Below are positions 6,159 through 12,132 of a DNA stretch of 12,132 bases, piece after piece. The translations under genes and the position numbers were made by a program. The DNA is taken from positions 1 through 12,132 of the forward strand of contig CAJQQW010000391.1 of the NCBI GenBank assembly GCA_905480565.1, given 5' to 3'. Source of the stretch: an uncultured Halioglobus sp. GTDB lineage: Bacteria > Pseudomonadota > Gammaproteobacteria > Pseudomonadales > Halieaceae. The notes under the pieces were generated by a model. It was not told where the DNA came from and did no database searches. It saw nothing but the letters and a program-made list of their open reading frames with translations. The stretch's first letter is position 1; each line of letters starts with the position of its first letter.

Positions 6159-7163
6159 TTATTTGTTATTGTCACTTCTATCGACCGCGGCGGCAAAATC
6201 TGGATTCTCTTGATAAAATGTACGCCAGTACTCGAGACCAAAGGAATCTAGTGAGCTGATAGCTCCAGAGCTGAAATTCGTTCCTTTTAGGGACACCTCG
6301 CCATTGCTAATTGTTACAGTGACAAACGAATCTCGACTGGGATTACCCATACCCGTCGCGATATAGGTGAGTCGCCCCTCCCGATGAAAGAATGTCTGAA
6401 GAAATTTGGAACCTCCTCCAATATCGCCCGCCATGAGAAATACCTTTTTGCCTTCCGGCAGACTTTCAAGAAGAGGCTTCAGGGTGTGCAGAAAATATCG
6501 GTACCCACTGGGCGGATTGACAGGGTGCCGATAACGAAATACGGGCTCCTGTGCAGGGTTATAATAGCTCCAAAATAGTTGATGGGAAATGATAAAAATA
6601 TTGCGTATTTCTGTGTTGCTCGCTGCCTGTGATAGCAAATTTTCGAGATGAATTTCCTGCTCCTGACTGAGTATAGGTGTCTTCCCATTTTCGAGAAAGA
6701 TATATAACTCGCTGCCCAGTATAAAGTCGAAGCTTGGGTTACCGAATGCACTTGCATAAAGAGCCGAGTCATGTCCAGAGTAGGTTTGAGTATCGTGATT
6801 TCCCACCGCGTTGAAGACAGGTATAGGAATATTCTGGCTTGTCCACTGTTTAATATTGGCGATACTTTTTTCCGAAATACTGTAATACAGATCGCCCAGT
6901 GCAATGACAAATGCTGGCTCGTCTGCAAAAATACGTCCGAAATTTCTCTTTAAATTTCGATTCGGACCTTGTTGTTTGGGGCCCGTTCGAATGTGCCCCA
7001 GCGCAACGAAGCTGTAGTGACTCCAGTCTTGGTTCGGGTCGATTGCACGTTGGTTAAAACACGAAAGAAGCGGATCGTTCTGGCATGTTTTCGGCTCAAA
7101 CCATAATAAGCTCAGTAGCAATGATAACGCCGTTACGGTGAGGAGCCATGCTAGCTTGTTCAT
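6159..7163 (-). CDS. Exported metallophosphoesterase-like protein with altered metal motifs
   Basis: A 334-residue protein with an N-terminal hydrophobic segment (residues 4-21) that exports or anchors it. ATG start with AAGG (7171-7174) 7 nt upstream. The calcineurin-like phosphoesterase order is visible: strand plus FVALGHIRTG (52-61) where DxH is expected, ALGDLYYS (88-95), the intact GNHD (121-124), IISHQ (191-195), and MAGDIGGG (244-251) where GHxH is expected. Thus GD, GNHD and one His are present, while the first Asp and the two final His ligands appear replaced. The fold call is good. Activity is uncertain: it may use a changed metal site or be non-catalytic. It is the last gene of the DUF4956-CotH-VTC operon, 88 nt after the small secreted protein, so a phosphate-ester or polyphosphate-related role in the envelope is plausible. 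Confidence 0.75.
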   Translation of the reverse strand: MNKLAWLLTVTALSLLLSLLWFEPKTCQNDPLLSCFNQRAIDPNQDWSHYSFVALGHIRTGPKQQGPNRNLKRNFGRIFADEPAFVIALGDLYYSISEKSIANIKQWTSQNIPIPVFNAVGNHDTQTYSGHDSALYASAFGNPSFDFILGSELYIFLENGKTPILSQEQEIHLENLLSQAASNTEIRNIFIISHQLFWSYYNPAQEPVFRYRHPVNPPSGYRYFLHTLKPLLESLPEGKKVFLMAGDIGGGSKFLQTFFHREGRLTYIATGMGNPSRDSFVTVTISNGEVSLKGTNFSSGAISSLDSFGLEYWRTFYQENPDFAAAVDRSDNNK

Positions 7164-7251
7164 GGAAAAACCTTGTTATTAGAATACCCGTAAATAGTGC
7201 CGCGGCTAGGATTACAGGCCTACCATATATCGATCGTACGAAAAGTTACAC

Positions 7252-7830
7252 CTAATATAGTGCGTGGACTCGCACCAGGAAAAATTCATATTCACGGATA
7301 TCTTCTTTTCCATTGGGACCGCGATTACCTGAAATAGCGATAGGCGCCCGGTGCTTGAACTCAATTTCGAGCTGCCCATCCTGCGCGATACCGGGGGGAA
7401 GATCTATATTGTGGTGAATCAAGGGGACCTCACTGAGTAATTTCCCGTTTACAATTACCTGCGTTGCTTCTTTGTCGCGATGATATCTGCCGTGAATATA
7501 TAATCTATAGGGTTGTTTTCCCGGAGGCACACGCAGGTAAATTTTGGAGGAGCTGCCATCGCTCCAGCGGCCTTCTGGCTCTTTCCTGTGCCAACCTTCG
7601 GCGAACAGAATATAGCCTGTAACTTCATCACCAATTAGCACATGGTCGGGAAATGGTTGTAAATCAGAGATATAGTCTTCGAAGCCAGGCATTTCGTCGG
7701 CGACATTCCGAGCGGATTCCATCAGGCGTTGTTTTCGTTCCTCCAAACCTATTTCAACGTCTGCCAGCGTGCTCGATATGGGCAGGCAGATGGCAGAAAC
7801 TAAAGCCGAAGCTACCACTAAAGATCGCAT
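7252..7830 (-). CDS. Small secreted protein with a GW..E.GRWSDG beta-sandwich-like motif
   Basis: A 192-residue protein with a signal peptide (residues 1-23, MRSLVVASALVSAICLPISS, cleavage likely after STLA). After a charged helical stretch, residues 63-188 look like one beta-sandwich domain. It contains AEGWHRKEPEGRWSDGSSS (77-95) and then strands KIYLRVP, YRLYIHGRY, TQVIVNGK, LEIEFKHR and YEFFLVRVH. The 'GW/GFS..E..GRWSDG' pattern occurs in carbohydrate-polymer-associated beta-sandwich domains, so sugar or envelope-polymer binding is a reasonable guess; no enzyme motif is seen. The ATG at 7830 overlaps the end of the VTC gene by 13 nt and lacks an SD, which points to translational coupling. 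Secretion places it with the metallophosphoesterase-like protein outside the cytoplasm. Confidence 0.65.
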   Translation of the reverse strand: MRSLVVASALVSAICLPISSTLADVEIGLEERKQRLMESARNVADEMPGFEDYISDLQPFPDHVLIGDEVTGYILFAEGWHRKEPEGRWSDGSSSKIYLRVPPGKQPYRLYIHGRYHRDKEATQVIVNGKLLSEVPLIHHNIDLPPGIAQDGQLEIEFKHRAPIAISGNRGPNGKEDIREYEFFLVRVHALY

Positions 7831-8498
7831 ACAGTATCAACACCGACGACATATTTTGAATGGCGAAACACTCGTCCTGGCATGCCAGACAGCAGTTGCG
7901 TCGCTCTTTTCGCGTCCTCGATAGCATATTTGAACTCTACTACGACATCGACAGTGGATCGCCTCATATAGTCTGTTTGAATCGGAAACAGTTTCTGATA
8001 GTGAATGTCGGTATCCAGTGTCATACGAATGTTCGGTGCGATTTCATAGTACGCGCGCTCGTACTGCACATGCAGACAAGGAAATAAACAGAGCTCGCGC
8101 GTCAAGGCTCGACTGCGTTGGTGGCCTTTTAGTATGTTGTTGCTTACAGTGCGATCGAAAGGAAAAGCCGCCGCGGGGTTATCTAATGGTATAACAAGCT
8201 TGTTAGCCAGTCGGCCTCGTTTGTTTTTGAGTTCCAGAACCATTTCAGAGCGAGCATCGTTATACCAGCGGAATCGAGTTTTACCGCGGTTACTCATTCC
8301 AGACACGTTATCCTGATAATCATCGAGGAATGCGGTATCGAGATATACGGAATGAATCTGTCTATCTGCGAACGTTTTCTGTAAAGAGAGGCCTGACTGC
8401 CTCAACCATTCGTTAAAGTCGACGTACTGTGATTTCTGCAGAGGCACTTTTATTTCATGGCGAAAATCATTTTTTTTAAGGTCGCTATTCTGTAACAA
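7818..8498 (-). CDS. VTC-domain (polyphosphate-polymerase type) protein
   Basis: A 226-residue protein that is almost entirely a VTC domain, the tunnel-shaped fold of the yeast Vtc4 polyphosphate polymerase and of bacterial relatives. Charged residues that would line the tunnel occur in order: RHEIK (13-17), HSVYLDT (49-55), RGKTRFRWY (71-79), LELKNKRG (88-95), NKLVIPL (99-105), QYERAYY (145-151), RMTLDTD (158-164), VVEFKY (186-191) and HSKY (213-216). It has no signal peptide or membrane segment. Established members make polyphosphate from nucleoside triphosphate; that activity here is inferred. The start is a TTG, supported by GGGAGG (8505-8510) 6 nt upstream, and it overlaps the CotH gene by 14 nt. 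VTC genes commonly neighbour CotH and DUF4956 genes. Confidence 0.9.
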   Translation of the reverse strand: MLQNSDLKKNDFRHEIKVPLQKSQYVDFNEWLRQSGLSLQKTFADRQIHSVYLDTAFLDDYQDNVSGMSNRGKTRFRWYNDARSEMVLELKNKRGRLANKLVIPLDNPAAAFPFDRTVSNNILKGHQRSRALTRELCLFPCLHVQYERAYYEIAPNIRMTLDTDIHYQKLFPIQTDYMRRSTVDVVVEFKYAIEDAKRATQLLSGMPGRVFRHSKYVVGVDTVCDL

Positions 8499-11196
8499 AA
8501 CCGGCCTCCCGTAGATGCGCCTGCTGAAAATTTGTTACCGCTTGCGCCCTGCCGTCGATTCGAATTTGGCTTCCCCGTTGATTGGTCGCTGTGTATGTGG
8601 TGTTTGCGAACGTACAATTATCACAGTCGATTGATGCACTGCCGTATTCATTTTTTTTGATATAGGTAATCAAACCGCTGCCGGAAATATTTCCAAAATA
8701 ACTGTCTATAATATGAGCGGTGGACTTGTCTTTGCTCGCCACGCCGGTCGCAGCGAAATCAATATTCAGCTGGCTGGCATTAAGAGTCGATTCCTCGCCG
8801 ACTGAAATCGATTTATCACCGATATTTCGGAAATAGACATTCCTCAGCGTAAGCTTTGTGCCTGAAACGTCGACGGCATCATTGCCAGTATCGAAGAAAC
8901 GAGAATCTCGAAGCTCGCCCTGAGAAAAATCACTATCGAATCCGTCTGCGCGTGGCCTCTCAATCGTTGTTTTTGAAATGGTAAAATTCGATCTCACGAT
9001 ATTCAGTGCATCTTCGCAGTGCATATCAGAAAAAGTACTGTCGCTAATATCCACATCGCTTTCATAAAATGTGAGGCAGCCAGTTATCCCGTAATAATCT
9101 TGCCGGTTGAGGAGGGTAGCACTCCCTGCCCCTCGTAACATTGCATGCTGAATACGTGACCTGCGTGGGGATTGCGAAACAAGAATACCGCCCCATGCGC
9201 CAGCCTTTTTGTAATTTGGGGAGGGCGCTACTTCGATGGTCACCGGAGCCTCTTCAGTACCCTGTATGTATAGAGGCCCTCTAATCTTGAGCGTCGCGCC
9301 ATCTATTAATGTCAGGCTAGAGCCCTCGGATAGAATCACTGACCAGCCCTTATCTAGCTCTATGCTCTCACTGATCTCATGAGAGCCGCTGAACCTGATA
9401 CTTTTTTTAGCCGCATCCTGACTCACACCTGATCGTTCGGCGAAAACACTCCCAGACATATGTCTAAAGCCCGTTACATGATCACGATGCTGCGGCGTTG
9501 CCGACATGGTCATAGCAACACCGCGATGCGTATAGTCGATTGTGATTTTGGTTGTGTCGGTGAACGGCTGATCGATGTCCATGGTAACTACGTGTTGTTC
9601 CTTTACTCCATCCGCGTTGTATGCAGGAAGCAATTGTGGTCCTTGGAAAAAAACCGGGTCGTCGTACTCGTCAGCGATCGTGATCTGAATATTTTCGATT
9701 GGATCGTAGCTGAGATTCTTTATCTCTAGCGACAGACCCAAATCCAGTGGAAAGAAAAAAGCACGAAGGTGAGAATACAAAGGCGCATCGGAATATGCTG
9801 CCATCGAACTTCCCGTCTTGTCCGATACAACAGGCCTTGCGCTTGTGAACACGAGTGCCTTAAGAAAGTAGTAGAGATTCCGCACGACATCCTTGGGCAG
9901 CAACAGTCTGGAATCGAACCCCTCCAGCAGTAATATTTTTTGTTTCATTGCCTGCTTTTTCCGGAAAGTGCTTTGCCATTCTGCGGACTGATATTTCTCA
10001 AGCAACATTTGACTGAAGTCCAGTACATGAGTTTGGAAATCGACGTTGTCTCCCAGTCTGCTCGCAACGAAAGTATCACAGTTTTTATCGTTCTCGCCTC
10101 TTTCATTTGGGCTCGGTGCGTTATCAAATGCGATTGGCTCTAGAAGATTCGTTGTCGGATTGAAATAAAATCTTCGATTGTGGTAAGCCACGCCGTGGCA
10201 GCTATGCCAGGTATTGACGAGTACCCACCATCGGGCCATTTTTTCCAGGTCGAAAACGGTTTCCGCAGAGCGTTTACCATCGATGAAATCTCGGTACAGG
10301 GAGATCGCCCGAATCGCGTTAGTCGTCTTTGTCGATCCGAGTCGAAAAGGGGGTGCCCCGAACTGTTTTACCGGTAAGTCGATAATGCGTAAGTTAGAGG
10401 CGTTCAGCGGAGGGTTGTTCGCACCAGCTACTGAGGCGGTCTTGGCATTCAGGTCTTTCTGGCGCCATATGGGATCTTCATCCACCACCAGCACTGGGCC
10501 CTCCCGCCGACGCTGTGATTCAAGCATCTCTTTAGAAATATGCTCTTCCAGCGCCATGATGCCAATGGGGTAGTCATTGAGCCGTACATCAATGAAGCGG
10601 TATCTCGGCGCAAGAATACCCCAGTTGCGCATTTCATCGAGCATTATCGGTTCAGCCTGAAAGTTACGCGTATTAGGATGCTGTATCGAAAATCGTTTCA
10701 TGCCAAAGGCATACGCCTCGCCAAGCACTTTTATGCGGAATGAGAGCTTGGTTGGGTGCTCGTAATGATCTGACCAATCCCCCTTCAAGCGAAGGCGAGT
10801 CTTGAGCTTTTTTGTCTCATTACCAGTGTTCAGGATAATTGACGCTTTTACCCAGTCATTATCGTCCTTTATCAGAATCTGTCCTGGCTTGTCTAAAGTT
10901 TCTCTGCGCTTTCGGTACAACTTGTCAAGAGCACCATTGGTGAGATAAATCTTCATCACCGGCAATGTTTCTTTATCAAACGTCTTTCGCTGCAAATCAT
11001 ATTGTACATTGGAGGCATCTCGTGCCACATCCTCTACTGTAAGACATAGAGGGTTTTCTCCGGGGCATTCGAGGATTTCTTTGAGATTTGATGGGTTTTT
11101 TTCAATGTATTGGATGCCAGCCAACAGAGCTAATGCCAGTAACAGCGGTGCCAGCACGGGCAACACGGCAACATTTTCGAGAAATCGATTTATCAA
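8485..11196 (-). CDS. CotH-kinase-family protein fused to a C-terminal parallel beta-helix
   Basis: A 903-residue protein with a signal anchor (about 11-30) that puts the rest outside the membrane. Residues about 80-450 are a CotH kinase domain: MKIYLTNGALDKLY, TRLRLKGDWSDH (133-144), SFRIKV, YPIGIMALEEHISKEMLE (209-226), then WHSCHGVAYHNRRFYF (330-345) and IAFDNAPS (355-362) with the D/N pair expected near the metal. CotH of Bacillus is an atypical kinase of spore-coat protein; the substrate here is unknown. Residues 480-570 form a beta-rich linker domain. Residues 595-880 carry repeating short strands with Asn/Asp turns (for example SDVDISDSTFSDM, SNFTISKTTIE, TKLTLRNVYFRNIG), typical of a right-handed parallel beta-helix. 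The start is a TTG 4 nt after the DUF4956 stop, without an SD, so coupling is likely; no ATG is available before the anchor. Confidence 0.9.
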   Translation of the reverse strand: MINRFLENVAVLPVLAPLLLALALLAGIQYIEKNPSNLKEILECPGENPLCLTVEDVARDASNVQYDLQRKTFDKETLPVMKIYLTNGALDKLYRKRRETLDKPGQILIKDDNDWVKASIILNTGNETKKLKTRLRLKGDWSDHYEHPTKLSFRIKVLGEAYAFGMKRFSIQHPNTRNFQAEPIMLDEMRNWGILAPRYRFIDVRLNDYPIGIMALEEHISKEMLESQRRREGPVLVVDEDPIWRQKDLNAKTASVAGANNPPLNASNLRIIDLPVKQFGAPPFRLGSTKTTNAIRAISLYRDFIDGKRSAETVFDLEKMARWWVLVNTWHSCHGVAYHNRRFYFNPTTNLLEPIAFDNAPSPNERGENDKNCDTFVASRLGDNVDFQTHVLDFSQMLLEKYQSAEWQSTFRKKQAMKQKILLLEGFDSRLLLPKDVVRNLYYFLKALVFTSARPVVSDKTGSSMAAYSDAPLYSHLRAFFFPLDLGLSLEIKNLSYDPIENIQITIADEYDDPVFFQGPQLLPAYNADGVKEQHVVTMDIDQPFTDTTKITIDYTHRGVAMTMSATPQHRDHVTGFRHMSGSVFAERSGVSQDAAKKSIRFSGSHEISESIELDKGWSVILSEGSSLTLIDGATLKIRGPLYIQGTEEAPVTIEVAPSPNYKKAGAWGGILVSQSPRRSRIQHAMLRGAGSATLLNRQDYYGITGCLTFYESDVDISDSTFSDMHCEDALNIVRSNFTISKTTIERPRADGFDSDFSQGELRDSRFFDTGNDAVDVSGTKLTLRNVYFRNIGDKSISVGEESTLNASQLNIDFAATGVASKDKSTAHIIDSYFGNISGSGLITYIKKNEYGSASIDCDNCTFANTTYTATNQRGSQIRIDGRAQAVTNFQQAHLREAGFVTE
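8505..8510 (-). promoter_or_regulatory. Strong Shine-Dalgarno fixing the TTG start of the VTC gene
   Basis: On the minus strand GGGAGG lies exactly 6 nt ahead of the TTG at 8498 and inside the last codons of the CotH gene. It decides the unusual start codon and allows the VTC gene its own ribosome loading. Confidence 0.7.
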
Positions 11197-11200
11197 CGTT

Positions 11201-11878
11201 TCACGTGATGACTCGGGAGTTTGATGTCAGCGAAATTTCAAACCCCAGTCCGCTATCAGCAAATGCGTGTTTGAGTGAATCAAGGCTTGCCAGATCGATC
11301 TTCAGCGTGTCGATTAGCAGCTCAACCCGGTTATCTTTTTGATACAAACGTTTGATCTTGTACGTGAAATTCTGTCGCTGTAACAGCTTCTCGACGTCTG
11401 CCAGTTGCAGATTATTTCCGTCCGGTACGTGTAGAATGATATCGATAAGATTACTGTTGCTGCTCAAATGCAGCTTTTTAGTCAGGCCAAAAGGAATCAA
11501 AACTGCCACTACGACGGCGAAACCGATTGTTGTTACCATCACCTGATTAGCTCCGAGACCCAGCCCGATGGCGATGGCGACAAATATGTAGAGTAATTCT
11601 TCCGGCTCTTTTATGGGGGTTCGAAAGCGTACGATGGAGAGTGCACCCACCAGTCCCAGCGATAATGCAATAGATGATTTTATGATCGTAATTATCAGAA
11701 TCATAGTCGGTATCAGTAGTAGAAACATCGGAAGATATTGCCTGTGATCTGCTACCAGCCGAGTGGTTTTCGAAATGACCAAAGCCCAGATGACGGCCAT
11801 GATCAACCCAACGCTGAGATTCCGGAATAGCTCCAATAATGGGATATCTATGACAGCATAGGGATTAGCAAAATCCAC
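11201..11878 (-). CDS. DUF4956 family membrane protein
   Basis: A 225-residue protein with three to five predicted membrane segments in residues 20-132 and a soluble C-terminal domain (about 143-218) of alternating strands and helices, resembling small ACT-like or MgtC-C-terminal folds. The family hallmark SLGLVGALSIVRFRTPIKEP followed by EELLYIFVAIAIGLGLGA (73-110) is clearly present. Function is not established; the family is found beside CotH and VTC genes, which is the arrangement here. Start GTG, with TAAGGAG (11885-11891) 6 nt upstream. It is the first gene of the operon, and its stop lies 4 nt before the CotH start. Confidence 0.9.
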   Translation of the reverse strand: MDFANPYAVIDIPLLELFRNLSVGLIMAVIWALVISKTTRLVADHRQYLPMFLLLIPTMILIITIIKSSIALSLGLVGALSIVRFRTPIKEPEELLYIFVAIAIGLGLGANQVMVTTIGFAVVVAVLIPFGLTKKLHLSSNSNLIDIILHVPDGNNLQLADVEKLLQRQNFTYKIKRLYQKDNRVELLIDTLKIDLASLDSLKHAFADSGLGFEISLTSNSRVIT

Positions 11879-11884
11879 CGGTAA

Positions 11885-11891
11885 CTCCTTA
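11885..11891 (-). promoter_or_regulatory. Near-perfect Shine-Dalgarno of the DUF4956 gene
   Basis: TAAGGAG on the minus strand, 6 nt from the GTG at 11878. It supports the GTG as the true start and marks 11878 as the beginning of the operon's coding part. Confidence 0.75.
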
Positions 11892-11919
11892 CATCAATGG
11901 CTAATTAACGATTAGGGGT

Positions 11920-11947
11920 CCTATATTACAGTAGAGCCAAGGCTCAA
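11920..11947 (-). promoter_or_regulatory. Candidate promoter of the DUF4956-CotH-VTC operon
   Basis: On the minus strand TTGAGC (11942-11947) is followed after 16 nt by TATAGG (11920-11925), which would start RNA about 35 nt ahead of the DUF4956 GTG. Both hexamers match the sigma-70 consensus only partly. A perfect dyad, GAGCC-TT-GGCTC (11934-11945), overlaps the -35 end and could be a regulator site or chance. Confidence 0.3.
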
Positions 11948-11987
11948 TGCATGCCTATTTAGCGGCAGTGAGGAAAATCCCCTTTTC

Positions 11988-12132
11988 TATAATGCTTCGT
12001 TGACCGCTTTTGACCACAGCAGTGGAGATAACACTACCTATCAGGCGATGACTAATATTGGCCGGGTGTGTCGAATACTCAGCGGCAATGCATCTGATTT
12101 AGCGATGATTTTTCATATTCGCCACACATCGA
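11988..12132 (+). CDS. Possible 5' end of a divergent gene running off the right edge
   Basis: A perfect TATAAT stands at 11988-11993, without a good -35 partner. Behind it a plus-strand frame (open since 11916) stays open to the window end. The first ATG is at 12048 and reads MTNIGRVCRILSGNASDLAM; a TTG at 12000 is an alternative. There is only a weak AGG ahead of the ATG. With 28 visible codons no family can be named, and the open frame could be chance. Confidence 0.25.

Noticed and set aside
6479..6928. A 149-codon minus-strand frame inside the metallophosphoesterase-like gene
   Set aside because: It is an alternative frame of the same strand with no domain, while the main frame carries GNHD and the other phosphoesterase motifs.

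Overview
The window looks like a chromosomal accessory region of a Gram-negative bacterium, most likely a marine-type gammaproteobacterium. This rests on lipoprotein and secreted-protein signals, Shine-Dalgarno (SD) style translation starts and the families present; the species is not identifiable from the sequence alone. Coding is dense on the minus strand from about 2.1 kb to 11.9 kb. The left 2 kb is plus-strand and looser.

Left part (1-2128): the 3' end of a major-facilitator transporter, then about 0.9 kb with no convincing intact gene, then a small membrane-anchored SRPBCC-fold protein. The 0.9 kb stretch holds a single reading frame broken by three stops that looks like eroded coding DNA.

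Middle minus-strand block (5797 down to 2129): FkbM-type methyltransferase, then a UrtA/AmiC-type (urea/amide) periplasmic binding lipoprotein, then a pentameric ligand-gated ion channel (pLGIC, Pro-loop/Cys-loop superfamily), then a small two-zinc-knuckle protein. The binding protein and the channel overlap by 4 nt (TTGA), and no ABC permease or ATPase gene is present. The most economical reading is that the binding protein is the ligand-sensing partner of the channel, a receptor-plus-channel pair instead of an ABC importer. This is the most interesting item in the window.

Right minus-strand block (11878 down to 6159): DUF4956 membrane protein, CotH-like kinase fused to a C-terminal parallel beta-helix, VTC-domain (polyphosphate-polymerase type) protein, a small secreted beta-sandwich-like protein, and an exported metallophosphoesterase-like protein with altered metal-site motifs. 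Junctions are 4 nt apart, then 14 nt and 13 nt overlaps, then an 88 nt gap, so this is one operon. DUF4956, CotH and VTC genes are known to travel together; the two extra secreted proteins suggest a cell-envelope phosphate or polyphosphate function.

Right edge (11879-12132): the promoter region of the CotH operon, with a small perfect dyad. There may also be the start of a divergent plus-strand gene behind a TATAAT box, running off the window. No tRNA, rRNA, CRISPR array, insertion sequence or integrase was seen.
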